Shown here piece after piece: positions 10,201 to 19,933 of a stretch of DNA of 64,000 nucleotides (position 1 is the stretch's first letter; the number at the start of each line of letters is the position of its first letter). Both the position numbers and the translations under genes were made by a program. The DNA comes from Chitinophaga hostae. Its GTDB lineage: Bacteria; Bacteroidota; Bacteroidia; Chitinophagales; Chitinophagaceae. The stretch covers positions 186,001 through 250,000 of the forward strand of contig NZ_JAGTXB010000005.1 in the NCBI RefSeq assembly GCF_018224885.1, in the 5' to 3' direction. A model generated the notes under the pieces. It was not told the origin of the DNA and ran no database searches. It saw nothing but the letters and a program-made list of their open reading frames with translations.

Positions 10201-11313
10201 AGCAGGTTATTCGAAAAATATTACCATGGAAAAGAGAGGCCACAAAACCAGGAACCTGGTTTTGGAATTGGTTTATACCTGGTGAAGCAGTTCATAGAAT
10301 ATCATGAAGGCTCGGTGGAATATATTAGTTCCCCAGGTCAGGGGACTTCTTTCCATATCCGCTTAAAGAAAGACAAATGGCCTGATGTTTTCCCGGAAAG
10401 TGTGGCAGAAAAGATCTTGTCAAAGCGGGATAATCCAAAACCGTTGCTGGAGGAAGACTTGGTGCCTCCCCCTGCCGTTGGACCTTTGGAGATTACCGAA
10501 AAAAAATCATTGCTGGTGGTGGATGACGATACGGAATTCCGGCAATACCTTAAAAGGAAATTCGAAGACAAGTACCTGGTTTATGAAGCCGGTAACGGCA
10601 TGCATGGCTGGGAAATAGCGCAACATCATATACCCGATATTCTGATCTGTGATGTGTTAATGGATGAGATGAATGGAATAGAATTATGTCGGAAAATAAA
10701 ACAGGACCCTTCTCTAAATCATATCCCGGTAGTTCTTTTGAGTGGAATGAGCTCGCCAGAGAAAAAACTGGAGGGTATTGAGAGCGGGGCAGAGGACTAC
10801 ATCACTAAGCCTTTTGACCAGGAGCTGTTAGCTGCCAGAATACATACCATTTTGGAGAACAGAAATGCATTGCAGAAATATTTTCGCGATAATATTACTC
10901 TCCGGGAAAACTCCCAGAAGATTTCCGCTGTATATAAAGTGTTCCTGGAAAAATGTATTGAGATCATCGAGGATAATCTTGATAATGGAAACCTGGGCCC
11001 TCGATTCCTGGCTAAGCAATGTAATATGAGTTACTCCAAACTATACAGGAATGTGAAATCAATTTCCGGTCTGGCCATCAATGCCTTTATCAGATCAATC
11101 CGCTTGCGGAAAGCAGCATTACTGATTCTCAGCACCGACATGAATGTTAGTGAGGCAGCCTACAAGGTAGGTATTTATGATTTGAAATATTTCAGGAAAC
11201 AATTCAAAGACTTGTATGGAGTGAACCCCTCCGGATATAAAAAGAAGTATCAGCATTTATTTAGTCGCGAATATAACCTGGTAGTAGGTGTACAGGCGCC
11301 ATACCAGGAATAA
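7255..11313 (+). CDS. Hybrid two-component system regulator (propeller sensor, kinase, receiver, AraC)
   Basis: Protein of 1352 residues holding a whole signalling pathway. A signal peptide is followed by periplasmic two-component-regulator propeller repeats (about 30-685, repeated patterns such as GYIWVGTFDGLNRYDG), a Y_Y_Y domain (about 690-765) and one membrane segment (about 773-795). The cytoplasmic part has a HisKA box (NITHELRTPLTL, phospho-acceptor His829), a HATPase domain (NLISNAFKFTP, DTGCGID), a receiver domain (VVDDD, phospho-acceptor Asp1133, TKPFD) and an AraC-type DNA-binding domain at the end (about 1225-1335). The family senses an oligosaccharide in the periplasm and switches on nearby glycan genes. 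Its likely targets are the GH35 gene and the two beta-helix genes that flank it. Confidence 0.96.
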   Translation: MEVRSMKWPFCILLLLYGTLTDATSLPPVFYLGIEHGLSNNEVNCIYQARGGYIWVGTFDGLNRYDGYSFKTFRKKIGDANSLVNNHVQDIQEDASGQLWVATRGGVSVYNPLLEKFTTLAYSPLNQQTERVANNITSLKKDVNDDMLVGTAREGLLVHDHNKQRTYQVPVLEVGVPVTRYHVSAIETDPQKQVWIFVEGKGLYRYNRHQRTARLFSDKLRQAVCIRADKAGHLWLGSATGIYRYTIATDQYMFFPLPSAVTGLYIDRKEDLWISTDGEGMYVMNCLAMQIRHLAGEKGEEIFTSKAIKGVWEDQEGRYWVATLRGGINIMDNHRRLFKIFIPGAFKKEYYDNYFISAFSEDASGNIWIGTDGNGLCYWNRFRDIFIHFMKEDHLGLSSNSITGVLKDHAGDIWVGTWGGGVSRYQSASRSFEHFTLIDPLTKANCSQAWKLFEDAGHTLWVSTYGDGGLFRFNSDSHCFELFDDSIGNILTMMEDHEGNLWAGTDDKLLLIDKKGKKHISYDIGYRIRSILEAGNDWMWIATEGNGLLYFHKKTGQYTRFTENEGLPNNAVLNILRDNTGYLWLSTSYGLSRFDTATYKFQNFSASNGLQSNQFSYSGALKLRSGELLFGGIKGFNLFEPKEIELSEDSPVVMLAGIKINNVPLSDSCNLRYITAQTQNAVTRLELPYEKASLAFEYVAPEYSLPDKVSYAYFLEGWDKNWIQAGKVKTAYYSRLNEGNYVLHIKAANGSGKWGPETRLRLQVLPPWYRSWWAYGLYVAVTCVIIYFYTQYKRRQTCMAYELLLAQIEIRQEKELNEKKLSFFTNITHELRTPLTLIVNPVSEMLEKVGSELKKDLNLVYRNANRLLMMADQLLLFSMMDKEVSHLQISRLNLYELCNNTFECFSQMAVHKSIQYQLICDNRQLEISGDAQKLEIVLFNLISNAFKFTPSLGSIIIEVKENGTDVEIQVSDTGCGIDDHVKSRLFEKYYHGKERPQNQEPGFGIGLYLVKQFIEYHEGSVEYISSPGQGTSFHIRLKKDKWPDVFPESVAEKILSKRDNPKPLLEEDLVPPPAVGPLEITEKKSLLVVDDDTEFRQYLKRKFEDKYLVYEAGNGMHGWEIAQHHIPDILICDVLMDEMNGIELCRKIKQDPSLNHIPVVLLSGMSSPEKKLEGIESGAEDYITKPFDQELLAARIHTILENRNALQKYFRDNITLRENSQKISAVYKVFLEKCIEIIEDNLDNGNLGPRFLAKQCNMSYSKLYRNVKSISGLAINAFIRSIRLRKAALLILSTDMNVSEAAYKVGIYDLKYFRKQFKDLYGVNPSGYKKKYQHLFSREYNLVVGVQAPYQE

Positions 11314-11411
11314 AACCATTACAACGGCATTGCTGTGACATGCTGTATTTTTTTTTCCCGGAACAGCGGTATGATAAAAAATTCTGGTTGATAATACATA
11401 GATTCAGGGCA

Positions 11412-11445
11412 ACAAAGGGAGCCTCCCTGCAGAAGCTCCCTTTGT
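11412..11445. terminator. Bidirectional terminator between convergent genes
   Basis: Perfect 11-base arms (11412-11422, ACAAAGGGAGC, and 11435-11445) enclose a 12-base loop. It lies between the convergent ends of the hybrid regulator (11313) and the GH35 gene (11484), so one hairpin can serve both transcripts. The T-run is short on either side, so efficiency is uncertain. Confidence 0.75.
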
Positions 11446-11483
11446 AACAGAGAATAACATGCTCTTAGCCTTATAATAACTTA

Positions 11484-14400
11484 CTATTGTTTGATCACCT
11501 TTACAGTTTTTTTAAAATTACTGCCTGTAATAGAGATAAGATATGTCCCTGCTTGCATATCCCCCATATTTATCTGAACGCTGTTGTTATCCACCTGTTG
11601 AATCCTCTTACATAATCTTCCACTGATGTCGTAGACCACAACGTTGTCGATGAGATTTTTTGATTTGATCCAGCAAATATCTTTAACCGGATTGGGACTT
11701 ACGGTGATCTCTGTTGTTCCGGTTGTCTTATCTGTTGCTATGAGCGCAGTTTCAGCAGTTGTGCGGGCACCGGGATTGGCTACCAATTCAAAAAGCCATT
11801 TCTGCTGGGGAACATTGGCATAGTCCCATAGTTGCACTTTGGTTCCATCAGCACTATTAGCGCCCGATACATCCAATACCTTGTTCAGCGCATTGGATGG
11901 TCGCAGTTCGTAGTAGCCTCCGCCAACCGGATTGATCTGCCATTTCTGATTGGCGCCATTCCAATAATCCCATATCTGTACTTTGGTTCCATTGGATGTT
12001 CCCTGGTTGTCCGCATCCAATGCTTTTCCCTGGGCGTGTTGCGGTTCCAGTTTATACAGCCCGTTACCGGCATCGATCACTTTCCAGCGCTGGCTATTTT
12101 TGTTCTCGTCTTTCCATATCAGAACATTGGCGCCATTGGATGTTGCCATACCGGCAACATCGAGATTACTTGTTTCATTCAGTGCTGTTTTGATCTCATA
12201 TATTGCACCTGACTGGATACCGGGTCCGGAGGCGATTTCATAAGGTATCACATCCCGGCTCGCCCCCGTTTCAGGCTCGATAACCACCTGGTCTGGCCTA
12301 TTCCCCATTGCATCATATATAACCAGCGTATTAGTACCCGAAGCATTCAGCCATTTTTCAGGAATATATAATCCGGGACCACCGACTTTCCGCGAGTACT
12401 TGCCAAGATTATGACCATTCACCCATATCGAACCTGTGAACAGGCTTGTTGTGGGGATGCGCCATATAGAATAAGTTCCGGTTTCATCAGGCGGATTGGC
12501 GTTAAATGTGCACCGGAAGAACTGTGGCCCGCTAAAGGAGGTATTGCCGGTAAGGGGTGACCAACCTGTTGAGGCATCAGGATTACCAGGGCCTCCTTGT
12601 TGTACCCAGTCGTTTAAGGCTGTCCTGGAACTATATGTTGCGAAGGTAACGGGTGCATACACCCCACCAACTCCTCCGGTATTCTGCACCAGTAAGGTTA
12701 ATGTGTTGACGCCTGAAGTGTTCCAGTTGCTGTCTAAACTGACGTTAAACGGGCTATTCCAGCCTGTGTGTTTGGCGATCTGAACGCCATTGAGATAAAC
12801 CCAGCAATTATCATCCACATTGAGAAATCTCACCTCTCTGATGGATGAAGTTCCGGCAGCTGGCAGGGTTACCTGGAACCATGCATAGTCATAGCCGTTA
12901 AAAGCATTGGTTCCGAGCGTATAGGGCTTCCATCCGGAATCGTTACCTGGAGGAGGCGTAGTCCCAACGGCAGTGCTGTTTGTGGGCTTTATTTGCCAGC
13001 TTGTGAGGGTGTCTGGAGCTGAAGCTACCTGATTGATATGTGCTGAGCCTTTAAGTCCGCCATTGAGCGTCCCCACAATTAAAGACCCGATGTGATACCA
13101 TAATTTTTCTCTGCCGTCATGTATTACATATACAGCGATGCTATGGTTTCCCTTGCTCAAGTCAGTTGTAAACCCATTTTTGGATACGCTGGAGGAAGCA
13201 ATGGCAATTCCATCTACAAATGGAATAATCGTGTCTCTTACTTCATCAAAAGAAATAGTATAGGGTCCTGCAGCCGGCACATTAACGGTTGTACGGTACC
13301 AGGTATAGGGGCTGATATCGCCATCAGCTCCGCTAAATATTGGTCCTGTCGTGCTTGTAAGCCAGCCAGCGGTGTTATAGGAAGGAGCGGCTTGCTCCAT
13401 ACCACTCATAACTTCCCAATTTGTTGGTTTAATGATGCCCGGATGAGATATTTGAGTATTCATAGCCGACATGGCTATTGGGATATTACTGGAGTCATAG
13501 GCGAATACCGGAAAGTTAGTGCGATGCTGCCATGGGGATTCCGTATTAAACCCGGGCTGTCCATTGCTCATGCTGGCTGTTCCTATATACTGGGGGCCGC
13601 ACACTACATAACTACGTTCATCTGCCTCTATAAACCAGCTATAATCTGCCAGGGTATCATTAACAGCGAGTATTCTGACCTTGCTGTTACCAGTCTGGAA
13701 ACTGTAATTGGCAGCGCCGGTTGCGGGAAAGGTTGTTTTCAGGGATATTTGTCCTGGTGCATTTTGACTTAAAGCCGGAGACCCGCTTGTAATAGTAGTT
13801 CCGGCCGGCGCCTGGAAGTATAGTTCTGCCGGCGTACCCGCCTGTCCGTAGATGACCATCGTAGTGGTGCCTGATTGTTCGGTGATGCCTAATATCCGTG
13901 TGGGGGCTACCTGGAGCATGACCTCCGGCGTGATCTTGTAATTGGCCACAAAAGGCATGATCTCACGGGCATTTACTGTCAAAGATCCATTTTGGGGATA
14001 ATCAGTGCCATTAAATTTCACCTTCGTTTGCTGAGCTGAACCGCCATTGTTATCCAGAAATAAAATAGTGCCTGCGTTGCTTTGCCGTGCTACCACCTGT
14101 ATATTGGCATTTCCTGCGGCCGTGCTGTACGTTCCTGTCGCATTGTCGCTGGTTTCAAGAATTTCCTGAAAACTGCGTGCAAACCAGGCAGCACGTTTGA
14201 ATTTGTAGTAGCCAGGTCTCAAATCACCTGTTTCACCAATAGCAGCGCCAAAATCATAACTAGCCCACACACCTATGCCGGCAAAGTAATCGAAATAAGT
14301 ACCACCATGAAACATATAGTGAGCATAACCATTTCCACCATTGGAGATTATTTTCCAGGTGGCCCTGTCCTTTGTGATGACCTCATCTGATGTTTGTCCA

Positions 14401-15197
14401 TAGTGGTTAAACCAGACACACCAGAATTCAGTTGAAAACCAGGGGGAGGTACGGCCTGCACTGCTGAACGGGGTGTTTCCTCCGGGCTCATGACCATGAT
14501 TCAAGCTACTGAAAAAATAGGGTACTTCCATTCCATAACTCAATGCCTTTGACTGAAGGAATTTGAAATAAGCGTTAGAGAGCCCATCTGTGCCCTCTCC
14601 CCAGGGATGCTCATTTTCGAGCTGTATGAGGATCACATTTCCCCCACGGTTAATCTGGTTATTGACAACGATTGGAAATAATTGATCCCAGAATTTGGTG
14701 ATATATGGCCAACTGATCGAGTCGTTGTTTCTTACCATCATACCCCTTTTAAACTGCAGCCATACTGGATACCCTCCGGCATCCACTTCTGCACAGGAAT
14801 AAGGCCCCACCCGTGCAATTACATATAGACCAAAGGATTTGGCAAGTTTAAGGAAAGCGTCGAGGTCCTGGTTCCCCGAGAAATTGAACTGTCCCTCATG
14901 GGGTTCATGATAGTTCCAGAATGAATAGATCTCAACACAGTTCAGGCCGGCGCGTTTAATACGCATCAGCCTGTCCTTCCATAGTTCACGGGGTATCCTG
15001 TTATATTCTATTGCCCCGGTTGCCAGGAATGTGCGCTTCCCATTGATGATAAAACCTTTGCCGTCAAAATTGATATACTTCTGCGCTGCCGGCTGAGCAG
15101 GAAATATATTATCGTTTGCAAAACATACCTGTGTAAAAAACAGGTAACACAGTAACGACGTGAGAACTCTGCCAATGAGCCGCAGAGCGTAAGTCAT
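11484..15197 (-). CDS. Secreted GH35 beta-galactosidase with ricin lectin and type IX sorting domains
   Basis: Protein of 1237 residues from the ATG at 15195-15197, chosen because the signal peptide MTYALRLIGRVLTSLLCYLF starts there with GAAGG just upstream; the frame stays open to an ATG at 15254. A GH35 TIM barrel comes first (GAIEYNRIPRELWKDRL, GPYSCAEVDAGGYPVWL). The likely acid/base is the second Glu of QLENEHPW (E196) and the nucleophile the Glu of STEFWCVW (E257). Beta-rich domains follow, including jelly-roll sequence near the end of the catalytic part. A ricin-type beta-trefoil (NSQRWKVID, NQKWQINPV, QQKWLFEL) and a type A type IX secretion sorting domain (VSPNPVKD ... GTYLISITG) complete it. 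The family releases terminal beta-galactose. Context suggests it acts on the same polymer as the beta-helix proteins, under the hybrid regulator. Confidence 0.92.
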   Translation of the reverse strand: MTYALRLIGRVLTSLLCYLFFTQVCFANDNIFPAQPAAQKYINFDGKGFIINGKRTFLATGAIEYNRIPRELWKDRLMRIKRAGLNCVEIYSFWNYHEPHEGQFNFSGNQDLDAFLKLAKSFGLYVIARVGPYSCAEVDAGGYPVWLQFKRGMMVRNNDSISWPYITKFWDQLFPIVVNNQINRGGNVILIQLENEHPWGEGTDGLSNAYFKFLQSKALSYGMEVPYFFSSLNHGHEPGGNTPFSSAGRTSPWFSTEFWCVWFNHYGQTSDEVITKDRATWKIISNGGNGYAHYMFHGGTYFDYFAGIGVWASYDFGAAIGETGDLRPGYYKFKRAAWFARSFQEILETSDNATGTYSTAAGNANIQVVARQSNAGTILFLDNNGGSAQQTKVKFNGTDYPQNGSLTVNAREIMPFVANYKITPEVMLQVAPTRILGITEQSGTTTMVIYGQAGTPAELYFQAPAGTTITSGSPALSQNAPGQISLKTTFPATGAANYSFQTGNSKVRILAVNDTLADYSWFIEADERSYVVCGPQYIGTASMSNGQPGFNTESPWQHRTNFPVFAYDSSNIPIAMSAMNTQISHPGIIKPTNWEVMSGMEQAAPSYNTAGWLTSTTGPIFSGADGDISPYTWYRTTVNVPAAGPYTISFDEVRDTIIPFVDGIAIASSSVSKNGFTTDLSKGNHSIAVYVIHDGREKLWYHIGSLIVGTLNGGLKGSAHINQVASAPDTLTSWQIKPTNSTAVGTTPPPGNDSGWKPYTLGTNAFNGYDYAWFQVTLPAAGTSSIREVRFLNVDDNCWVYLNGVQIAKHTGWNSPFNVSLDSNWNTSGVNTLTLLVQNTGGVGGVYAPVTFATYSSRTALNDWVQQGGPGNPDASTGWSPLTGNTSFSGPQFFRCTFNANPPDETGTYSIWRIPTTSLFTGSIWVNGHNLGKYSRKVGGPGLYIPEKWLNASGTNTLVIYDAMGNRPDQVVIEPETGASRDVIPYEIASGPGIQSGAIYEIKTALNETSNLDVAGMATSNGANVLIWKDENKNSQRWKVIDAGNGLYKLEPQHAQGKALDADNQGTSNGTKVQIWDYWNGANQKWQINPVGGGYYELRPSNALNKVLDVSGANSADGTKVQLWDYANVPQQKWLFELVANPGARTTAETALIATDKTTGTTEITVSPNPVKDICWIKSKNLIDNVVVYDISGRLCKRIQQVDNNSVQINMGDMQAGTYLISITGSNFKKTVKVIKQ

Positions 15198-16037
15198 TGT
15201 TAGCCTTCGGGGTGTACGTAGGGGGGGGCGGAGAGTTGATTTAGAATTTAACATAGGGTAATTGATTTAGGTTAATAACTGATTGCTATGAGTCGCCAGG
15301 AACTAAAATCTGTATGAGCTTTTCTTTTTATGAACTGCAGCTGTTCTTAAACCAGTGTTGTTTTCATACTCCGGATATTGTATCCTATAATTTTTCATCG
15401 TTTAATTACAGTAAAAGATTACAATTCACTTTTAATACCGGAGCTCTGTAGAAACGGACTCCGGGCTCATTAACACCATATTCGTATTATATATCCTTTC
15501 TGATATGCTCGGTCAAATGAAAAACTATCCTTTATTTACCTGCCAGCCAGATAATATTCAGGTGAAAATTAAGTCAACCTTTAAACATTTACGGGGGGCA
15601 AAATCACCAAATACCAGGGGAGTTTTTGTAGTTGAGAATTTGATCAGTATTCTTTAAGCAGATATAGCGCAGTGGATGGAGGGCATATTTCATGGAATTG
15701 CGAAAAAAAAACAGCATTTCCCGGACCTTTTCCCCATAACGGTGGATATTCAGATTCAGGAGGACCACTTAATATAATGCTCCGAAGTTGAGCTTAATGT
15801 AGAGTTTAGCCCCTTTTTTTTGCTATTTGGCCCCCCTTCCCTGACCGGTTTCATCACTACCTTTGTCCGATATTCACACGAACCGGTTCACAATTCCTCC
15901 ATCAAAGAAGTCATCATCGATGAGAGCGTAAAGAGTTCTTCTCATTTACAATACCAGTTCCTGATTTTCAACTAAAGGCCCATTCTGAGGGCAGATACAA
16001 ATAAATAAAATTATTATCAATCAAAACCCTTTATAAA
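15198..16037. other. Divergent intergenic region between GH35 and second beta-helix gene
   Basis: About 840 bases with no supportable gene. It must hold both divergent promoters. It contains homopolymer tracts (a G-run near 15218-15225 just upstream of the chosen GH35 start, a T-run and a C-run near 15813-15836). No dyad operator or terminator was recognised. Confidence 0.5.
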
Positions 16038-18077
16038 ATGAAAAAACCGCATCAATTAAAAATGATCCTCGCTGCAACGATCGTTGCTATCAGCCTGGGG
16101 AGTATTTCGTGTAAAAAAGAAATACCACTTCAAAGTATTCAGCTTAAAACTACTGGTGCTGTTGCCAAGGCCGCCTTTGGCACTACTTACTATGTAGATC
16201 CGGATGGCAATGATAACAATTCAGGTACAAGCCCCACCACTCCATGGAAAACGCTTGCCAAAGTAGATTCTACCACCTTCAGCCCGGGCGATCAAATCCT
16301 TTTCAAAAGTGGCGGTAGCTGGACCGGGACGCTACAACCCAAAGGATCCGGAAGCCCCGGGGCTCCTATTGTGATAGATAAATATGGTGGAGAGAACATG
16401 CCGGTAATTAATGGTAACGGAAATACCGATGGTGTAGATGCGGTTGCCTTAGTTAACCAGGCGTACTGGGAAATCAATAATCTCGAAATCACCAATACAC
16501 CGACGGATGGAAGTAATCATTCATTACATGGCATACAAATAAGGACTACTGCCGGCACTACTGTCTATAAGCATATTGTAGTTAAAAACTGCTATGTTCA
16601 TCATGTTAATCTCCCGTATACAAATGATGGTAATTTTCCAAACTGGCAAAAATATGGAGGTGGTATTAATGTTCAGGGGCTGTTTGATAGTGTGCTCGTA
16701 CAAAATTGCCGTATTATCGATGTTGGTCTGGAAGGACTGGTCGTTGGTGGCCGTCAGGGTGAAAGGCAGTATGCCAGGAACGTAATTGTTGACAATAACC
16801 AGGTAGAAAATGTTCCCGGCGATGGTCTAATTGTCGTAAATGTAAGTGGAGGATGTAAAGTGACGAACAACGTTGTTCATAATGCTTGTATGAGCAATGT
16901 ACGCAACTTCGCCGGTATATGGACATGGGACAGTTATCAAACACTTATTTCCCATAATGAAGTATATGGCATGAAAGGCGGCGGCGGCAATGATGGTATG
17001 GCCTTCGATGCAGATGTATCAGCCAACGGTGATATCTTCGAATATAACTACTCCCATGATAATAACGGCGGCTTCCTGCTGTTAATGCCTGGTGTATCCA
17101 ACATTATTGCGCGGTACAATGTAAGCGTAAATGATGTAGGCACAAACGGCCTTAAAAAGCTGGTGCTTATGGCAGGAGGTGTATCCAATAGTCAGATATA
17201 TAACAATGTATTCTATTTGAAAAATCCTGTAAATAGTGTTTTCCTAAATAACCCGTCCGGCGTTACTATTTCCAACAATATCTTTTTTGTAGCACCTGCC
17301 GCCACCGTTAAAGCGCTAGTAGGTAATGAATCGGGCAATCCAGGAACGCCGGATGCCAATGCCAAGTTTCTCAATAACTGCTTTTATCCTGCTGCTTCAT
17401 TTTCATCATTGAACTTTGGCAATGCTGTCAACAGCAATAACTTCTACTCCAATCCACAGTTTATAAATCCTGTATGGGGCCCGGGGGTTCAATCTATTGA
17501 CGGATTCAAGGTGGGCATCACTTCTCCCTGTCGCGGTGCAGGCGTATTCATTAATAACAATGGCGGTAAAGACTTCTGGGGTAACCTGCTTCCGGCAGGC
17601 ACTCCGGATGTAGGTGCCTTCCAGCAGGATGTAACAACACAAATAGTGGATGGTGGCGTCTATTCATTTGTTTCGGCAGTAAATAATACAAGCGTCATTG
17701 ATGCAACTGGTAATTCATCTGCCAATGAAACGTCACTGATACTCTGGAGCAATCACAATGGCAATAACCAGAAATGGCTCGCCAGGCATACCGGCGATGG
17801 CTACTACACCTTTAAGTCAATGCTGGACACAACAAAGGTGATGGATGTACGGGGTGCAGCAACCGGGAATGGCACCCCGCTTCAGCTTTATGACTACAGT
17901 AATATTCCTTCGCAAAAATGGCTAATATCCTATGATGGCAGCTATTTCCGCATTAAATCGGCCCTGGTAGATAAATATATGGATGTGAATGGTGCATCAA
18001 GCGCCGACGGTACTCAGATTCAGATATGGGATGGTAATAGTTCAAATGCACAGAAGTTTAAACTGGTAAAGCAATAA
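16038..18077 (+). CDS. Secreted right-handed beta-helix lipoprotein with ricin-type lectin tail (second copy)
   Basis: Protein of 679 residues, closely related along its whole length to the product of 4832-6865. A lipoprotein signal ends at GSISC (Cys25). The mature N-terminus (TTYYVDPDGNDNNSGTSP), the N-rich beta-helix body with VIVDNNQVENVPGDGLIVV, and the segment DFWGNLLPAGTPDVGAFQQ all have counterparts in the first copy. The ricin-type tail has NQKWLARH, SQKWLIS and AQKFKLV. Likely role: surface binding or cleavage of a polysaccharide. The gene stands alone on the plus strand, divergent from GH35, and ends in a strong terminator at 18172-18206. A fragment of a third copy lies at 49068-49213. 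Confidence 0.85.
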   Translation: MKKPHQLKMILAATIVAISLGSISCKKEIPLQSIQLKTTGAVAKAAFGTTYYVDPDGNDNNSGTSPTTPWKTLAKVDSTTFSPGDQILFKSGGSWTGTLQPKGSGSPGAPIVIDKYGGENMPVINGNGNTDGVDAVALVNQAYWEINNLEITNTPTDGSNHSLHGIQIRTTAGTTVYKHIVVKNCYVHHVNLPYTNDGNFPNWQKYGGGINVQGLFDSVLVQNCRIIDVGLEGLVVGGRQGERQYARNVIVDNNQVENVPGDGLIVVNVSGGCKVTNNVVHNACMSNVRNFAGIWTWDSYQTLISHNEVYGMKGGGGNDGMAFDADVSANGDIFEYNYSHDNNGGFLLLMPGVSNIIARYNVSVNDVGTNGLKKLVLMAGGVSNSQIYNNVFYLKNPVNSVFLNNPSGVTISNNIFFVAPAATVKALVGNESGNPGTPDANAKFLNNCFYPAASFSSLNFGNAVNSNNFYSNPQFINPVWGPGVQSIDGFKVGITSPCRGAGVFINNNGGKDFWGNLLPAGTPDVGAFQQDVTTQIVDGGVYSFVSAVNNTSVIDATGNSSANETSLILWSNHNGNNQKWLARHTGDGYYTFKSMLDTTKVMDVRGAATGNGTPLQLYDYSNIPSQKWLISYDGSYFRIKSALVDKYMDVNGASSADGTQIQIWDGNSSNAQKFKLVKQ

Positions 18078-18171
18078 TAGAAGGTCCACCAAATATCCTG
18101 CCGGCAGGTATGATAAATTTGGGATTTAAAGGGCATATGGCGTAAACAAACACAAGAACGCTCTAATTAAC

Positions 18172-18206
18172 AGAAGCTCTTCATTGGAGGAGCTTCTTCT
18201 TTTTTG
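18172..18206 (+). terminator. Rho-independent terminator after beta-helix gene
   Basis: Arms AGAAGCTC (18172-18179) and GAGCTTCT (18190-18197) with a 10-base loop, followed directly by a T-rich tract (TCTTTTTT). It ends the 16038-18077 transcript and lies just before the 3' end of the convergent gene at 18222. Confidence 0.85.
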
Positions 18207-18221
18207 CCATCCAGTCGGCAG

Positions 18222-19820
18222 TCAGATCTCAGATTTATGCATTGGACCCTTGATTTGTTTCTGTAGATATATATTCGATCCTATAACACAACTGAGCGCA
18301 AACAATAGAAGAGGAAAGATATAGGGGACTAATAGATGATATACAGATGGACGGCGCAGAATGGTTGTTGTTTCCATCAAATAATTACCATACACGCGTT
18401 TTTCATTCACGATGTTGCCAAGATGATCAGCAGAAAATACGATGCCATTGTTGGATGACTTTAACAAAGAAAGATTATTTTCCACGCATCTTAGTCTACA
18501 AATATTCATATATTGTTTTCTCCCAACCTCCATTGACCCGAAAAAAGCTTCACTAGACAATAACACCATCGCATTTACATTTTTGTTTAATCGGCTGGCC
18601 AAAAAAATGCTGTTAACCGCTTCATAGCAAATGCCTATGAAATACCGCTGATGATTTGCCTCGAAGATATCCGAATTGTTGAGTTCTTTTGAAAATCCAA
18701 AAGAATCGAAGTTGAGAAAAGACAGATATGGAGGTATGTACTCTTCAACGGGGACAAATACTTTCTTGAGCTTTATGCGAATGATATCGGAGTTGTCTAT
18801 TTTCAATGCTGCATTATACTGGTTGTATCGTCTTTTAATACCCATTCTTTCCTCTTCATGCTGGCCTTTTGTATCTGATACGTTTAATACTGCTCCTACG
18901 ATGATATGATCTGCACGCCAGGTTTTAATGCTACTCTTAAATTGTCTGAATACTTCCGATTCAGGGAATCTATTTAACCAAACATTTTCGAACAGTATGG
19001 ATTCAGGCAAAATGGCAATATCTGCATTTTTGCCTGTGCGTTTGGTTAATATTGTATCTATCATTTTCATTCTTCTAATATCACTGAAATTACCCTCCCC
19101 TTTTTCTGCTGTCCCAATTAGCAGAATATTTTTCTGTCCCAAGTCCGGTTGCCTAATTTTCACCTTTACTATAACAATTGAAAATAATAAGGGCAATAAT
19201 ATGGTTGTTATCAATACTACCTTTCCTGTCTGGGAAACTGCCTTTTGAGATACCAGATAGACGAGATAATTGCAGCATAGTATCCATGTAGATCCGCCAA
19301 GCACCCCAAAATATGAATACCATGACACCCATTGCGGAGATTGACCGAAAACGTTGCCGATTGTGAGCCAAGTCCAGGAAAAATCCCATATATGATGACC
19401 ATATTCAAATAATATCCACAATATCAACAGAGCAGCCGGTTTACCATATTTGAGTTTGCAATACTTATTGAGCCCCTGCCATAAAAATACAGGCATTAAA
19501 AAAAGGAATGAATTGATCAATATTGTTCCAATTCCTTTGGAGGGCCTGATTAGGCATAACCAATAAGTGACTGTAAGATTCCACGTGATGTTGAGTACAT
19601 ATAGTCTGAGATAATAAATGATTGGCTGCTTTTTCCTAAACAGATTAACTAAATAAGGAACAAAACTGCACAATGAAAACAATGGATGAATATACCAGGA
19701 TGCTAGGAGTAATATTGCAAACAATATCCAACTGCCTAAAAAAATCGTGCTTTCATGTTCTTCGCATATAGTCTTCGATATACTTAAACCTTTATGGATG
19801 ATATTTTGGAGTTTAATCAT
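18222..19820 (-). CDS. Apolipoprotein N-acyltransferase-like membrane protein (nitrilase fold)
   Basis: Protein of 532 residues, close to the usual length of Lnt. About the first 220 residues hold several hydrophobic membrane segments. A periplasmic carbon-nitrogen hydrolase domain follows, then a last membrane segment near the C-terminus (VPYIFPLLLFALSCVIG). The catalytic triad can be read: Glu273 in ILPESIL, Lys352 in KKVFVPVEEY and Cys398 in GICYEAV, matching the E-K-C order of the family. Lnt adds the third acyl chain to outer-membrane lipoproteins. The sequence looks divergent (VEEY where VPFGEY is usual), so it may be a specialised paralogue rather than the housekeeping enzyme. It lies 113 bases behind a lipoprotein gene on the same strand, a possible substrate. 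Confidence 0.82.
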   Translation of the reverse strand: MIKLQNIIHKGLSISKTICEEHESTIFLGSWILFAILLLASWYIHPLFSLCSFVPYLVNLFRKKQPIIYYLRLYVLNITWNLTVTYWLCLIRPSKGIGTILINSFLFLMPVFLWQGLNKYCKLKYGKPAALLILWILFEYGHHIWDFSWTWLTIGNVFGQSPQWVSWYSYFGVLGGSTWILCCNYLVYLVSQKAVSQTGKVVLITTILLPLLFSIVIVKVKIRQPDLGQKNILLIGTAEKGEGNFSDIRRMKMIDTILTKRTGKNADIAILPESILFENVWLNRFPESEVFRQFKSSIKTWRADHIIVGAVLNVSDTKGQHEEERMGIKRRYNQYNAALKIDNSDIIRIKLKKVFVPVEEYIPPYLSFLNFDSFGFSKELNNSDIFEANHQRYFIGICYEAVNSIFLASRLNKNVNAMVLLSSEAFFGSMEVGRKQYMNICRLRCVENNLSLLKSSNNGIVFSADHLGNIVNEKRVYGNYLMETTTILRRPSVYHLLVPYIFPLLLFALSCVIGSNIYLQKQIKGPMHKSEI

Positions 19821-19933
19821 CTTCTTGGTAATAAAATTGCGAAATAGATAGTAGATGCCTTGTTGCTTTACATCTACTAATTAGGTTCCAGTTGAATATT
19901 TTGTTCCTGTTGGCTATTTTGATCTGTTTATTA

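Noticed and set aside
13119-13772. A 217-residue open frame on the plus strand
   Set aside because: It lies wholly antisense to the GH35 gene, whose motifs are unmistakable; the translation has no recognisable domain and is rich in Cys, Tyr and Ser as expected of an antisense shadow.
15813-15836. T-run followed by C-run as a possible phase-variable tract
   Set aside because: It is more than 200 bases from the nearest start codon and is not in a coding frame; no evidence that length matters.
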